Positions 23,641-33,154 are shown, counted from the stretch's first letter. The stretch is 64,000 nucleotides of DNA from Streptomyces griseus (GCF_001715295.1 NZ_MDKB01000001.1:1484968-1548967), one strand, 5' to 3'. Notes: generated from the sequence alone by a model not told the origin. Translations and numbers: made by a program.

Positions 23641-23908
23641 CGGCACTCCTGTGGGTGAGGGACGTCCGTCGTGGGGGACGTGCTGTCCGGCATGCGGGCG
23701 GACAGCACGCCGCCCCACCGTAAGGGGTGCCGTGCGAGGGGCGGAAGATGGCCTGACGTGCTATCAGCAGACCTGTCACGCAAGGAACTTCGGGGTAGGT
23801 GATGGATCCGCACCGCGTCACCGGCGGCGGTGTGGCTGTTCGCCCTGCAGGACGCCCCCGTCCGGTGTGCCGGAGCCGTTGCCGCCGGCACCGGCACGCC
23901 GGACGGTC

Positions 23909-25192
23909 TCAGGCCTCGGCCATGGCTCCCGCCAGCGCGGCCGCCGGATCGTCGTCCGCCGGCCCGGCGGGCACCCAGCGGGACCGCTCCTTGCGGTACG
24001 GCCACCAGCGCCCGTCGCGCCCGTACCGCAACTGCAGGGCCGCTCCCACCACGGTCCAGCGGTTGCGCGTGGCCCGCAGCCGGGGGCCCTCGCCCTCTTC
24101 CCACGCTGCGGCGAGCCGGGCGTGGGCCCGTGCGAGCTCCCTCGCATCCGGTTGCCATTCCTCGTCGTACACGGCCAGCGCGGCGGCCCGGCCGTACCGC
24201 CAGGCCGCCACCGCGGCGTCGAGCTCGGCCGGCTGCCGTTGCGCGGCGGCTGCGAGGCGTGCGCTCATCTTCGCGTCGGGCCGGGCGTCGGCTGCCAGCC
24301 GTACGACGTCCTGCTCCGGAGTCAGAGCGGGCGCTCCGGGCTGGTCCCCGTGGTCCCGGCCGAGAGCGTCGGCGAGCATCCTGTGGGCCCGCACGGCACT
24401 GTCGGCCGCCAGGAACTCCAGCGCCCCGTGATCGACACCGGCTGCCGGACCCGTCTCCGTGTCCAGCGACGGCGGCGCCCCGGGAACGTCCGGCAGCGGT
24501 GGGGGCGGAGGCAGCGGCGGCAGGATGTCGCGAGCCGCGAACGCCTCGTCGGCCCGGACACCGCGAGGTGTGCCGCCGCCCGTCGCGGGAGTGGCGCGCC
24601 GCGTCGTACCGGCCGCGCGTGCCGCGCTGCGCAGCTGCAGCTCGTCCAGCAGCCGCCGTTCCTCGCGCCCCCGCAACAGCAGCAGGACGAACGGGTCCTG
24701 GTCCAGCAGCCGCGCCACCTGGTAGCACAGGGCCCCCGAGTGGGAGCAGTGGTCCCAGGCCTCACAGCTGCACTCGGCCTCCAGGTCACCGATCCCCGGC
24801 AGCAGGTGGACGCCGGCCGCCGCCGCGTCCTCCACCAGGTGCGGTGGCATCTCCCGGTCGAGCAGCGCGGCGATGTGGCCGGCGCGTTCGGACGCCATGT
24901 CCAGGAAGCCGTCCCACTCCTCCTGGCTCAGCCGCTGGAGCAGCACGTCGCTGCGGTACGCCGTGGAGTCCTGGTCCTGGACGACCGCGGTGATCCGGCC
25001 CGGCCGGACCGAGACCGCGCCGACGCCGCCCGCACGGGCCAGCGCGCGTCCCTTCTTGAGCTGTCTGCCGTCCAGCGCGGTGTCCTCCAGCGCCTTCAGC
25101 CACGCCTGCCCCCACCACGTGGAGGCGAATGCGCGGCCCGGCGCGGGCGACAGCGCGGCGAAGGTGCGTTCCGGTTCACCGGTGTCGTTCAT
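23909..25192 (-). CDS. SWIM zinc-finger protein paired with SNF2 helicase
   Basis: A 427-residue protein with a SWIM zinc finger of CxC...CxH form: C141, C143, C149 and H151 in ECSCEAWDHCSHSG. The N-terminus (FASTWWGQAWLKALED, about 22-37) is the conserved block of bacterial SWIM proteins that accompany SNF2 ATPases. The C-terminal half is Ala/Arg-rich and helical. SWIM fingers bind DNA or protein. Its ATG 25192 overlaps the SNF2 stop by 4 bases, so the proteins are made in step and likely act as a complex. Confidence 0.87.
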   Translation of the reverse strand: MNDTGEPERTFAALSPAPGRAFASTWWGQAWLKALEDTALDGRQLKKGRALARAGGVGAVSVRPGRITAVVQDQDSTAYRSDVLLQRLSQEEWDGFLDMASERAGHIAALLDREMPPHLVEDAAAAGVHLLPGIGDLEAECSCEAWDHCSHSGALCYQVARLLDQDPFVLLLLRGREERRLLDELQLRSAARAAGTTRRATPATGGGTPRGVRADEAFAARDILPPLPPPPPLPDVPGAPPSLDTETGPAAGVDHGALEFLAADSAVRAHRMLADALGRDHGDQPGAPALTPEQDVVRLAADARPDAKMSARLAAAAQRQPAELDAAVAAWRYGRAAALAVYDEEWQPDARELARAHARLAAAWEEGEGPRLRATRNRWTVVGAALQLRYGRDGRWWPYRKERSRWVPAGPADDDPAAALAGAMAEA

Positions 25193-28176
25193 CGTGTGGT
25201 CCCCCGCAGTTCGACGAGTTCGGCCAGTTCGGCATCGGTCAGTTCCGTCAGGGCGCTCTCGCCGCTGCCGAGCACCGCGTCGGCGAGCCCCTGCTTGCGG
25301 GTCAGCATGGCGGCGATCCGGTCCTCGACGGTGCCCTCGGCGATGAGCCGGTGCACCTGCACCGGCCGGGTCTGCCCGATCCTGTAGGCCCGGTCGGTGG
25401 CCTGTGCCTCGACGGCCGGGTTCCACCAGCGGTCGAAGTGCACCACGTGCTCGGCCCGCGTCAGGTTGAGGCCCGTACCCGCCGCCTTGAGCGACAGCAG
25501 GAACACCGGTGCCGCGCCCGCCTGGAAGCGGTTCACCATCGCCTCCCGCTCGGCGACCGGCGTGCCCCCGTGCAGGAACTGCGTGGGGACGCCCCGGGCG
25601 GCCAGATGGCTCTCCAGCAGCCGCGCCATCCGCACGTACTGTGTGAACACCAGGACGCTCGCCCCCTCGGCGAGGATCGTGTCGAGGAGTTCGTCCAGCA
25701 GCTCCACCTTTCCCGAGCGGTCCTCGATCCGCGGGGTGTCCTCCTTGAGGTACTGCGCGGGGTGGTTGCAGATCTGCTTGAGCGCCGTCAGCAGCTTCAT
25801 GACGAGTCCGCGCCGTGCGAAGCCGTCCGCCCCGGAGATCTCGGCCAGGGTCTCCCGCACCACCGCTTCGTACAGGCCGGCCTGTTCCGCCGTCAGTGAC
25901 ACGGCGCGGTCGGTCTCCGTCTTGGGCGGCAGCTCCGGGGCGATTCCCGGATCCGACTTACGGCGCCGTAGGAGGAACGGGCGCACCAGCGCGGCCAGCC
26001 GCTCGGCGGCGGCGGGGTCGTCGCCACCCTCGACCGCACGCGCGTACCGGCTGCGGAACGTGCCGAGCCGGCCCAGCAGTCCGGGGGTCGTCCAGTCGAG
26101 GATCGCCCAGAGCTCGGAGAGGTTGTTCTCCACGGGCGTACCGGTGAGAGCGACCCGGGCCCGCGCCCCGATCGTCCGCAGCTGCCTGGCGGTCGCCGAG
26201 TGCGGGTTCTTGACGTGCTGAGCCTCGTCGGCGACGACCAGGCCCCACGGTGCCTGCGTCAGCCGTGCCGCGTCCAGCCGCATGGTTCCGTACGTGGTCA
26301 GGACGAACTCGCCGTCGGCGAGGTCCTCGAGAGAGCGCGACGCGCCGTGGAAGCGACGTACCGGCGTACCCGGGGCGAACTTCTCGATCTCCCGTTGCCA
26401 GTTGCCCATCAGGGAGGTGGGGCAGACCACGAGTGTCGGCCCGGCAGCGGACTCGTCGGTCTGCCGGTGGAGATGGAGAGCGATCAGCGTGATGGTCTTG
26501 CCGAGCCCCATGTCGTCGGCGAGACAGCCTCCGAGACCCAGTGATGTCATGGTGTGGAGCCAGTTCAGACCACGCAGCTGGTAATCGCGCAGGTTCGCCG
26601 CGAGGGCGGCCGGCTGAGTGACCGTCTGCGCGTCCCGCGACTCCGGATCCGCGATCCGCTCCCGCAGGTTGCGGAGCCAGCCCGTGGCGGTCACGTCGAC
26701 CCGGCGTCCGTCGACGTCGGTACTGCCGGTCAGTACGGCGCTCAGCGCGTCGATGGGCGTGATCTTACGGTCGCGGGACTCGCGGGCGCGCCGGGCGTCC
26801 TCCGGGTCGATGAGCACCCACTGATCGCGCAGCCTGACCAGGGGCCTGCCCGCCTCGGCGAGCCGGTCGAGCTCCGCCCGGCTCAGCTGCCTGTCGCCCA
26901 GGGCGAACGACCAGTCGAACGCGAGCAGTGCGTCGGCCGACAGGAAGGACGGTGTATCGGAGCCGGCGCGGCGGGACCCCCCGCCGGCGTCCTCGGGGTC
27001 GTCCTCGTTCCCGGCCGGGCCGATCACCGCCCGGGCGGTCAGCTTCCCGGCGAACTCCTTCGGCCAGTGCACCCGCACGCCGGTCGCGGCGAGTGCGCGG
27101 GCGGCCGGGCCCAGCAGCTCGGCGATCTCCTCGTCCGCCGGTTCCACCGCGTCCGGCACGGGTGCCGACAGCAAGGGCGTCAGCGGAGGCCAGGCCCGGG
27201 CGGCCCGGCGCAGTGCCAGCAGGGCGTCCATGCGGGCACGTGGGCCGAACAGCGCGGCGGCGGGGCCACTGCCCGCCCACACCTCGGCAGCGTCGGCGAC
27301 CAGCGCGGGGTCCTGGACACTGTGGATCTGCAGGACGGCGCGGAAGGAGGGGCCGCCCTCGCCGGCCTCCTCCGCGGCCCCCTCCGGGAGCCGCGCCACC
27401 TCGACACGCAGGGAGAGCCGTACGCCCGCGTCGTGACCCGCCGCCACGTCGGCGGCCCAGGGCCGCAGTTCCGGCAGGTGCTGGGCCGGCGGTGCGGCGA
27501 ACGCCGGCCCGCCGGTCACGAACACGGCGGCCGGGGAGCGTGGCAGCCCGTCGGCGACCGCGTCGAGGAACGACCGCAGCAGCGACTCCGGTTCGGCCAG
27601 CATCACCGGCTCGTCGGCGGCCTCCAGCGGCACCGCGTGGGCGGTGGGCGGCATGGAGGCCGCCAGCACCCGCACACCTTCCAGATCATCCGCGGAGAGC
27701 GGCCCCACACGCCAGGCGTCGTGGTCGCCGGCGCTCAGGCCGGGCAGCAGCAGTCCACGCGCCAGGAGGTGGAGCGCCAGCATTCCCGCGGCGCCCCAGA
27801 AGGCGGCCGCGGGCGAGGCGTGAGCGGTGGCGCGCGCCCGTGTCAGAACCGGGAGGGCATCCCCTACGGGCATGAGCAACGCCGGTACCCCGTAAGGGCG
27901 GACGTCACTTCCGACCACGGTCAGCTCCTGCTGACTCCCGGGACCATCGGGCGGGGTGCTACCGTCCGGGTTCCAGAACGCGATCCGGCCGGTACGGGCC
28001 GGGTCCGCGGGGAGGAAGACTGCGGAGCAGCGGGACAGTTCAGAAATCTCGTCGAGTGTTGCCGCAGCGAGCCTGTGCACAGCGATGTCGAATTCCTCAA
28101 ATTTGACTAGTGAGCTCGGGGTCGCCGAGGGTACCCCATCCACGGCCCGTCCCGGGAAAGCCGCGCAGTGATCCAC
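25189..28176 (-). CDS. SNF2-family DEAD/DEAH-box ATPase
   Basis: A 995-residue SNF2/Swi2 ATPase that translocates on double-stranded DNA. The N-terminal 480 residues are family-specific. The ATPase core begins near 520, with Walker A DDMGLGKTITLIAL at about 551-564, Walker B DEAQHVKNP near 649 and ALTGTPVENNLSELW near 675. The C-terminal helicase half contains VLVFTQYVRMARLLE and the arginine-finger region ATDRAYRIGQTRPVQVHR. It has no restriction or methylase partner, only the coupled SWIM protein. A DNA-repair, replication-restart or transcription role is inferred. The ATG 28176 start is uncertain; GTG 28143 is an alternative. Confidence 0.9.
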   Translation of the reverse strand: MDHCAAFPGRAVDGVPSATPSSLVKFEEFDIAVHRLAAATLDEISELSRCSAVFLPADPARTGRIAFWNPDGSTPPDGPGSQQELTVVGSDVRPYGVPALLMPVGDALPVLTRARATAHASPAAAFWGAAGMLALHLLARGLLLPGLSAGDHDAWRVGPLSADDLEGVRVLAASMPPTAHAVPLEAADEPVMLAEPESLLRSFLDAVADGLPRSPAAVFVTGGPAFAAPPAQHLPELRPWAADVAAGHDAGVRLSLRVEVARLPEGAAEEAGEGGPSFRAVLQIHSVQDPALVADAAEVWAGSGPAAALFGPRARMDALLALRRAARAWPPLTPLLSAPVPDAVEPADEEIAELLGPAARALAATGVRVHWPKEFAGKLTARAVIGPAGNEDDPEDAGGGSRRAGSDTPSFLSADALLAFDWSFALGDRQLSRAELDRLAEAGRPLVRLRDQWVLIDPEDARRARESRDRKITPIDALSAVLTGSTDVDGRRVDVTATGWLRNLRERIADPESRDAQTVTQPAALAANLRDYQLRGLNWLHTMTSLGLGGCLADDMGLGKTITLIALHLHRQTDESAAGPTLVVCPTSLMGNWQREIEKFAPGTPVRRFHGASRSLEDLADGEFVLTTYGTMRLDAARLTQAPWGLVVADEAQHVKNPHSATARQLRTIGARARVALTGTPVENNLSELWAILDWTTPGLLGRLGTFRSRYARAVEGGDDPAAAERLAALVRPFLLRRRKSDPGIAPELPPKTETDRAVSLTAEQAGLYEAVVRETLAEISGADGFARRGLVMKLLTALKQICNHPAQYLKEDTPRIEDRSGKVELLDELLDTILAEGASVLVFTQYVRMARLLESHLAARGVPTQFLHGGTPVAEREAMVNRFQAGAAPVFLLSLKAAGTGLNLTRAEHVVHFDRWWNPAVEAQATDRAYRIGQTRPVQVHRLIAEGTVEDRIAAMLTRKQGLADAVLGSGESALTELTDAELAELVELRGTTR

Positions 28177-28230
28177 GTCACTCGTTTCTGCCTTCTGAGG
28201 CCTGCGGTGCAGCGCGCACCACCACGGGAT

Positions 28231-28270
28231 GCGGGGGCTTTCCCCCGCATCACCGGGGTGATGACGTCAT
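28231..28270. promoter_or_regulatory. Three adjacent dyads upstream of the desaturase
   Basis: In order: hairpin GCGGGGG-CTTT-CCCCCGC (28231-28248), inverted repeat ATCACC-GG-GGTGAT (28249-28262) and perfect palindrome ATGACGTCAT (28261-28270). They lie between the divergent SNF2 and desaturase genes, about 70-105 bases before ATG 28338. At least one is likely an operator for a lipid-responsive regulator. Confidence 0.45.
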
Positions 28271-28337
28271 GGCTGCCGCAGGCCCGCCTCCGTACGTTTG
28301 ACGAGGTCAGCGCAGATGCCCAGAAACCGGAGACGTC

Positions 28338-29399
28338 ATGCCCCAGGCGGTAGCCACCGTTGCCCCGAACACCCTCGAGAGAGCGGAGAGCCCGGAAGCC
28401 CCCAAGGCCACCGGAAGCGACTTCGCACCCCTCCTGAAGACGGTCAGGAGCCAGGGGCTCCTGGAACGCCGCACGGGCTGGTACGCGGTGGGGATCGCCG
28501 CCAACCTGATCGCCCTCGGCACGGTGGTCACCGGCATGGTGCTCCTCGGCGACACCTGGTGGAACCTGTTCCTCGCCCTGCCGCTGGCGGTCCTGTGGAC
28601 CCGTACCGCCTTCTTCGGGCACGACGCCGGACACGCGCAGATATCCGGCGGCCGCACGGCGGGCCGGGCCATCGGCCTCGTGCACGCCAACCTGCTCCTC
28701 GGCATGAACGAGGCCTGGTGGAACGACAAGCACGTACGGCACCACGCCAATCCCAACCACATCGACAAGGACCCCGACGTCGGGGTCGGAGCACTGGTGT
28801 GGACGCAGAAGCAGGCCGCGCAGCGTGAGGGCTTCTCCCGCTGGCTCACCCGCAACCAGGCGCGCCTCTTCTTCCCGATGCTGCTCCTCGAGGGCATCGC
28901 ACTCAAGATCTACGGCTTCCAGTTCCTGCGGCGCCAGCCCGTCCGTGAGCGCGCGCTGTCCGCACTGCTGCTGGCCGGCCACCTCGCCCTGTACGCGACG
29001 CTGCTGCTCGGCGTCATGTCGCCCGGCAAGGCCGTCGTCTTCGCCCTCGCGCACCACGCGCTCTTCGGCCTGCACCTGGGTATGGCGTTCGCGCCGAACC
29101 ACAAGGGCATGGAGATGCCCGACCCGGACGGCGACCGCTGGGGCCACCTGCAGCGTCAGGTGCTCACCTCGCGCAACGTACGCGGTGCCGTCCTCACCGA
29201 CTGGTTCCTGGGCGGCCTCAACTACCAGATCGAGCACCACCTCTTCCCGAACATGCCCCGGCCGCACCTGCGACTGGCGCAGCCCCTGGTGAAGGCCCAC
29301 TGTGCCGGGATCGGGATGCCGTACGCGGAGACGGGGCTCGTCGAGTCCTACCGGCAGGCTCTGCAGCACATGCGCGAGGTCGGCGAGCCGCTTCGGTGA
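28338..29399 (+). CDS. Membrane fatty-acid desaturase (acyl-CoA/acyl-lipid desaturase)
   Basis: A 353-residue integral-membrane di-iron desaturase that introduces a cis double bond into fatty acyl chains using O2 and an electron donor. The three histidine boxes are present: HDAGH (about 95-99), KHVRHHANPNH (about 131-141) and QIEHHLFPN (about 297-305). Helices span roughly 48-85 and 170-240. It modulates membrane fluidity, as in cold adaptation. No ferredoxin or reductase gene is adjacent. ATG 28338 follows a region of dyads. Confidence 0.92.
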   Translation: MPQAVATVAPNTLERAESPEAPKATGSDFAPLLKTVRSQGLLERRTGWYAVGIAANLIALGTVVTGMVLLGDTWWNLFLALPLAVLWTRTAFFGHDAGHAQISGGRTAGRAIGLVHANLLLGMNEAWWNDKHVRHHANPNHIDKDPDVGVGALVWTQKQAAQREGFSRWLTRNQARLFFPMLLLEGIALKIYGFQFLRRQPVRERALSALLLAGHLALYATLLLGVMSPGKAVVFALAHHALFGLHLGMAFAPNHKGMEMPDPDGDRWGHLQRQVLTSRNVRGAVLTDWFLGGLNYQIEHHLFPNMPRPHLRLAQPLVKAHCAGIGMPYAETGLVESYRQALQHMREVGEPLR

Positions 29400-29482
29400 C
29401 GACGGCCACCTCCCCGGAACCGATGGACGGGTCCAGGCGTTCTCCCCACAGGAGCGGCTCGGCCGCGAAGGAGGCACGGATC

Positions 29483-29665
29483 ATGTCGAACGGTGCAAAG
29501 ATCGCCATCGGGGGAGTGGTCGCGGCAGTCGTCCTGATTCCGTTCATCGGATTCTGGTGGTCACTGCTCGTCCTCGTCGGGGTGCCCGTCCTGGGCTACC
29601 TGGCGCTCGACCCCTCCCAACGGCGCAGGCTCCGCCGGATCACCCGTAAGGAGATAGGACACTGA
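29483..29665 (+). CDS. Small membrane protein downstream of the desaturase
   Basis: A 60-residue protein with two hydrophobic segments (AIGGVVAAVVLIPFIGF and LLVLVGVPVLGYLAL) and a basic C-terminus (RRRLRRITRKEIGH) expected to face the cytoplasm. A GAAGGAGG site (29467-29474) fixes ATG 29483. It lies between the desaturase and MOSC genes with short gaps, so it is probably co-transcribed. No family is recognised. Confidence 0.72.
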   Translation: MSNGAKIAIGGVVAAVVLIPFIGFWWSLLVLVGVPVLGYLALDPSQRRRLRRITRKEIGH

Positions 29666-29682
29666 ACAGCACGGTCGCGGCA

Positions 29683-30204
29683 GTGAGCAGCAACGGCGTG
29701 TATTCCTTCACCAAGCCGAACAGGGACAGCATCACGCTCCTGACCGGACTCGGAGTGGAGGGGGACGTCCACGCCGGTGTCACGGTCAAGCACCGCTCGC
29801 GCGTCGCCCAGGACCCGACGCAGCCCAATCTGCGCCAGGTCCACCTCATCCACCAGGAGCTCTTCGCCGAGCTGCGCGACGCCGGTTTCGACGTCGCGCC
29901 GGGAGAGCTCGGGGAGAACGTCACCACCAGCGGCATCGACCTCCTCGCCCTGCCGGTGGGCACGCTGCTGCACCTCGGCGACGAGGCCGTCGTCGAGGTC
30001 ACCGGCCTGCGCAACCCGTGCGTGCAGATCGACGACTTCCGGCGCGGACTGCTCAAGCGGGTCGTCGGCCGGGACGAGGACGGCACCCTCGTCCGCAAGG
30101 CGGGAATCATGGGAGTCGTCACGGCCGGCGGAGTCGTCCGGCCCGGCGACCCCGTCGAGGCCGAGCTGCCCGCCGGCCCCCATCGGCGGCTGGAGCGGGT
30201 GTAG
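29683..30204 (+). CDS. MOSC-domain protein (molybdenum cofactor sulfurase C-terminal-like)
   Basis: A 173-residue stand-alone MOSC domain. The conserved cysteine is C113 in GLRNPCVQIDDF, preceded by GELGENVTTSGIDLLALPVGTLL. MOSC proteins bind molybdenum cofactor, such as YiiM-type N-hydroxylated-base reductases, or carry activated sulfur. It starts at GTG 29683 shortly after the small membrane protein. The electron partner is not nearby. The substrate is unknown; detoxification of N-hydroxylated compounds is the family's best-supported role. Confidence 0.88.
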   Translation: MSSNGVYSFTKPNRDSITLLTGLGVEGDVHAGVTVKHRSRVAQDPTQPNLRQVHLIHQELFAELRDAGFDVAPGELGENVTTSGIDLLALPVGTLLHLGDEAVVEVTGLRNPCVQIDDFRRGLLKRVVGRDEDGTLVRKAGIMGVVTAGGVVRPGDPVEAELPAGPHRRLERV

Positions 30205-30222
30205 GGCCTGCCCGGCAGGCCC
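30204..30222. terminator. Hairpin at the end of the MOSC gene
   Basis: GGGCCTGC-CCG-GCAGGCCC forms a perfect 8-bp stem with a 3-base loop that begins on the last base of the stop codon, between convergent genes. Confidence 0.65.
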
Positions 30223-30277
30223 GGGCGTGCGCAGCACGCAGCAACTCCCCGGCCTGCCGGAAGGTGTGCCGGCGGGC

Positions 30278-31168
30278 TCAGGAGGGCCGGACGGACATCT
30301 CTTCGAGGGCGCTGAGTAGCCTGGGCAGTTCGGCGCCCCGCCCCACCGGCAGGACCTCTCCCGGTTCCTCGTCCAGAAGGACGAACGCGATGTCGTCGGT
30401 CCGGGCGACGAGGGACCAGCCGGGGCCGTCGACGCGTAGTGTGCGCGCTCCGCCGGGCGCGAAAGCCGAGCGGATCCGCCCGGGCGGCGGTGGGGCGGCC
30501 AGGTAGGCGCGGACCTCGTCGAGCACCCTGCGGATGCCCGGGTGCCGCGCCGAAGGGGCCACCCCGCCGCCGGAGCCGTCCGGTTCCACGACAGGACCGA
30601 CCGCCTCACCTCCACCGCCGGTCCCGTCCGTCCCCTCCGTCCCGCCGGGCCGGCCGAAGGCGGTCTCGTCGTCGACCTGCTCCCGCCAGGCCGCCCACTG
30701 CAGGGCGATCTCGTCCGCTCCCATACGCCGCTGGGCCGGGCCCCAGGCCTCGGTGTCCGGCGGCGTGAGTGGCACCGGGTCCTTGCCCTGAGCCGCCGGG
30801 TCCGGCACCGGGTCGTGGGGAGCGGGGACCCCTGGCGCGGCGACCGCCAGGGCGAGCGGCCAGCCCGGCAGGGCGCAGACCACCGAGCGGTCGTCGGGGG
30901 AGAGGTCGTACTCCATGCCGCAGTCCCAGGACGCGATGGCGACGGCCACGAGCGAGACGTCGTCCACCACCACCGTCCAGCGGGCGCCGGTGCCGTCCTG
31001 GCCGAGCACCAGGCCGTACCCCTCGGCGTACGGCTCCAGGCCGAGCACGGCGCACGCGGCGACATAGTCGTCACCGAGCACGCTCGGGAACTGCGCGGGG
31101 GTCAGCAGCACCGCGGTCAGCACGAACAGCGCGTCCTCGTCGGCGACCATGTCGTCCGTCCCGGTCAC
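30278..31168 (-). CDS. Conserved hypothetical protein, unknown function
   Basis: A 296-residue protein that I cannot place in a family. The N-terminal part (1-110) looks folded, with ALFVLTAVLLTPAQFPSVLG and ARWTVVVDDVSLVAVAIASW. A Pro/Gly/Thr-rich linker (about 125-200) leads to a C-terminal part (205-296) containing ARTLRVDGPGWSLVARTDDI and ELPRLLSALEEMSV. No signal peptide or membrane segment is visible. GTG 31168 is preferred over ATG 31183 because GGAGG lies just ahead of it and a promoter sits about 40 bases upstream. Confidence 0.7.
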   Translation of the reverse strand: MTGTDDMVADEDALFVLTAVLLTPAQFPSVLGDDYVAACAVLGLEPYAEGYGLVLGQDGTGARWTVVVDDVSLVAVAIASWDCGMEYDLSPDDRSVVCALPGWPLALAVAAPGVPAPHDPVPDPAAQGKDPVPLTPPDTEAWGPAQRRMGADEIALQWAAWREQVDDETAFGRPGGTEGTDGTGGGGEAVGPVVEPDGSGGGVAPSARHPGIRRVLDEVRAYLAAPPPPGRIRSAFAPGGARTLRVDGPGWSLVARTDDIAFVLLDEEPGEVLPVGRGAELPRLLSALEEMSVRPS

Positions 31169-31207
31169 AGCACCCTCCTCCACTCTCGTCGCTCGGTCCG
31201 TCGGCGC

Positions 31208-31237
31208 ACCCTAACTACTCGGTAACCTCCCCGTCGA
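31208..31237 (-). promoter_or_regulatory. Promoter of the gene starting at 31168
   Basis: On the reverse strand, TCGACG (31237-31232), an 18-base spacer and TAGGGT (31213-31208). Predicted start near 31201, giving a leader of about 33 bases with a GGAGG site. Confidence 0.45.
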
Positions 31238-31374
31238 GGCCCTGACGGGCGACGACGGCAACGCCTCCGGAGACGCCACAGGCCGTTCCGGCACGCCGAG
31301 GTGCCCCCACGCCGTGGTGCCGGGTGGCCCACCGCCCGTAGGGTGGTTCCTCCGGCTCACGAGGGGGGCACAGC

Positions 31375-32280
31375 ATGCCGAAGCGGTACGAGCGCCTCAA
31401 GGAGATCCTGCGGCTCGATCCGGAGCGTGACTTCCTGGAGATCTACCGGCTCACCGTGACGTACGAGTTCCCCTGGGACATCACCCGCGCTCTCGAACTC
31501 GCCCTGTACCGCACCTATGCCGTCCCCAGCATCGGCCGACTGCTGGCGGAGACAGGCGAACTGACGGAACGTTCTCAGAAGCGGTACGACGACACCGCAC
31601 TCCTCCTCGACACCGTCGTGGAGCACGGTTTCGAGAGCGAGGAAGGACGCACGGCCATCCGGCGCATCAACCGGATGCACCGGAGCTACGACATCAGCAA
31701 CGACGACATGCGCTATGTGCTGTGCACCTTCGTCGTCACCCCCAAGCGATGGCTCGACGCGTACGGGTGGCGCAAGCTCACCGGCCACGAACTGCGCGCG
31801 TTCACCGCCTACTACCGCACCCTCGGGGCGCACATGGGCATCAGGGACCTGCCCCGCACGTACGAGGACTTCGAGCGCACGCTCGACCGTTACGAGGACG
31901 AACACTTCGGCTGGGACGAGGGCGCCCGCGCGGTCTCCGACGCCACCCTGGCCCTGATGGGATCCTGGTACCCGGGCCCGCTGGCGCCCGTGGTGCGGGG
32001 AGCCGCTCTCGCGCTGCTCGACGACTCGCTGCTGCGGACCTTCCGCTACCGGCGCCCGGGCCGTGTCGCCAGGAGTCTGACGGGCGGGGCCCTCCGCCTG
32101 CGGGCCCGCGCCGTACGGCTGCTGCCGCCGCGGTCCACCGCGCGCCACGCCCGGCAGAACCCCGAGATCAAGGGCTACCCGGACGGGTACGACGTCTCCC
32201 GGCTCGGGACGTTTCCCGTCCCGGGCGTCCGCGGCTGCCCCGTCGCGCACGGCCGGCCTCCGGAGACGGCGGCCGAGTGA
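31375..32280 (+). CDS. Oxygenase MpaB family protein (DUF2236)
   Basis: A 301-residue helical protein of the DUF2236/MpaB family, which includes the latex-clearing protein Lcp fold and the fungal oxygenase MpaB. Many members bind b-type haem. Conserved-looking blocks are RINRMHRSYDISNDDMRYVL (about 101-120) with a histidine suitable as haem ligand, and the W/Y-rich segment TPKRWLDAYGWRKLTGHEL. The C-terminal 70 residues are basic and disordered. GAGGGGGG precedes ATG 31375. The substrate is unknown. Confidence 0.83.
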   Translation: MPKRYERLKEILRLDPERDFLEIYRLTVTYEFPWDITRALELALYRTYAVPSIGRLLAETGELTERSQKRYDDTALLLDTVVEHGFESEEGRTAIRRINRMHRSYDISNDDMRYVLCTFVVTPKRWLDAYGWRKLTGHELRAFTAYYRTLGAHMGIRDLPRTYEDFERTLDRYEDEHFGWDEGARAVSDATLALMGSWYPGPLAPVVRGAALALLDDSLLRTFRYRRPGRVARSLTGGALRLRARAVRLLPPRSTARHARQNPEIKGYPDGYDVSRLGTFPVPGVRGCPVAHGRPPETAAE

Positions 32281-32415
32281 GCCCAGGGTGACCGCCGTCC
32301 ACGTGGGGGTTCCCGCCCGGGTGACGGCGCAGACGCCCCGCCGGGAGTGAACCTCCTCCCGCGGGCCGCGCGCACCGATCCGGAGCCGCCAGGAATCCGG
32401 CACGTCGGCCGCCGA

Positions 32416-33015
32416 TCATCCCGTGCGCACGGCGAGCACGAGGAAGCGCTCGTCCTCGTCGGTGTACGAGACCGGCCGCCATCCCGAACGGACCAGCAGG
32501 GGCGACAGCCGCGGTTCGGCCCGCAGATCGGCATCCGAGAGGGGACGCCCGTGCCGGGCAGCCAGGGCTGCCCGGCCGATCGGGTGGAACAGGGCCAGCC
32601 GGCCGCCCGGCCGCACTACCCGCGCAAGCTCGCGAAGGTCCTGCTCGGGCCGCGCCAGGTGCGAGATCAGCCCGGCCGCGAACACCGCGTCCAGCGTTCC
32701 GGTGCGCAGCGGCAACCGCGCCACGTCGGCCAGCAGCAGGGAGCCGCTCGCCCCGCGCCCCGCCCGTACCGCGGCCTCCAGCATGGCGGTCGTCAGATCG
32801 GCCCCGACCACCGTGCCCCCCGCCCCGACGGCGGCCCTGAGGGCCGGCAGCGCACGCCCCGTCCCGCAGCCGGCGTCGAGCACGGTGTCGCCGGACCGGA
32901 GGCCGAGATCCGCGACCGCGGCGGCGTAGGCGGGCCCGTCGTCGGGGAAGCGGCTGTCCCAGCCCGCCGCTCGCACCGCGAAGAAGTCCTGGACAGTGGA
33001 GTGGTCATCGGCCAT
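32416..33015 (-). CDS. Class I SAM-dependent methyltransferase
   Basis: A 199-residue Methyltransf_11-like protein. Motif I VLDAGCGTGRALPAL (about 40-54), the acidic residue in VVGADLT (motif II) and the ADVARLPLRTGTLDAVFA segment (motif III/IV) are clear. No substrate-specific domain is evident, so a small-molecule target is likely but unknown. It converges with the DUF2236 gene. An imperfect hairpin (CGCCGTC/GACGGCG, 32293-32329) lies between them. Confidence 0.88.
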   Translation of the reverse strand: MADDHSTVQDFFAVRAAGWDSRFPDDGPAYAAAVADLGLRSGDTVLDAGCGTGRALPALRAAVGAGGTVVGADLTTAMLEAAVRAGRGASGSLLLADVARLPLRTGTLDAVFAAGLISHLARPEQDLRELARVVRPGGRLALFHPIGRAALAARHGRPLSDADLRAEPRLSPLLVRSGWRPVSYTDEDERFLVLAVRTG

Positions 33016-33154
33016 ACGGACATGATCGCGCAGTCCGCACCCGAGCGGGACGGCGAGAGCCGGTGCACCCGTTCCGGCGCTGCCCGGAGGGCCGGAAGCC
33101 CCGGTGACCGTCAGCCCGGGAGGCCGTGAAGCCCCAGGGTGCCGTCCGCCCTCT

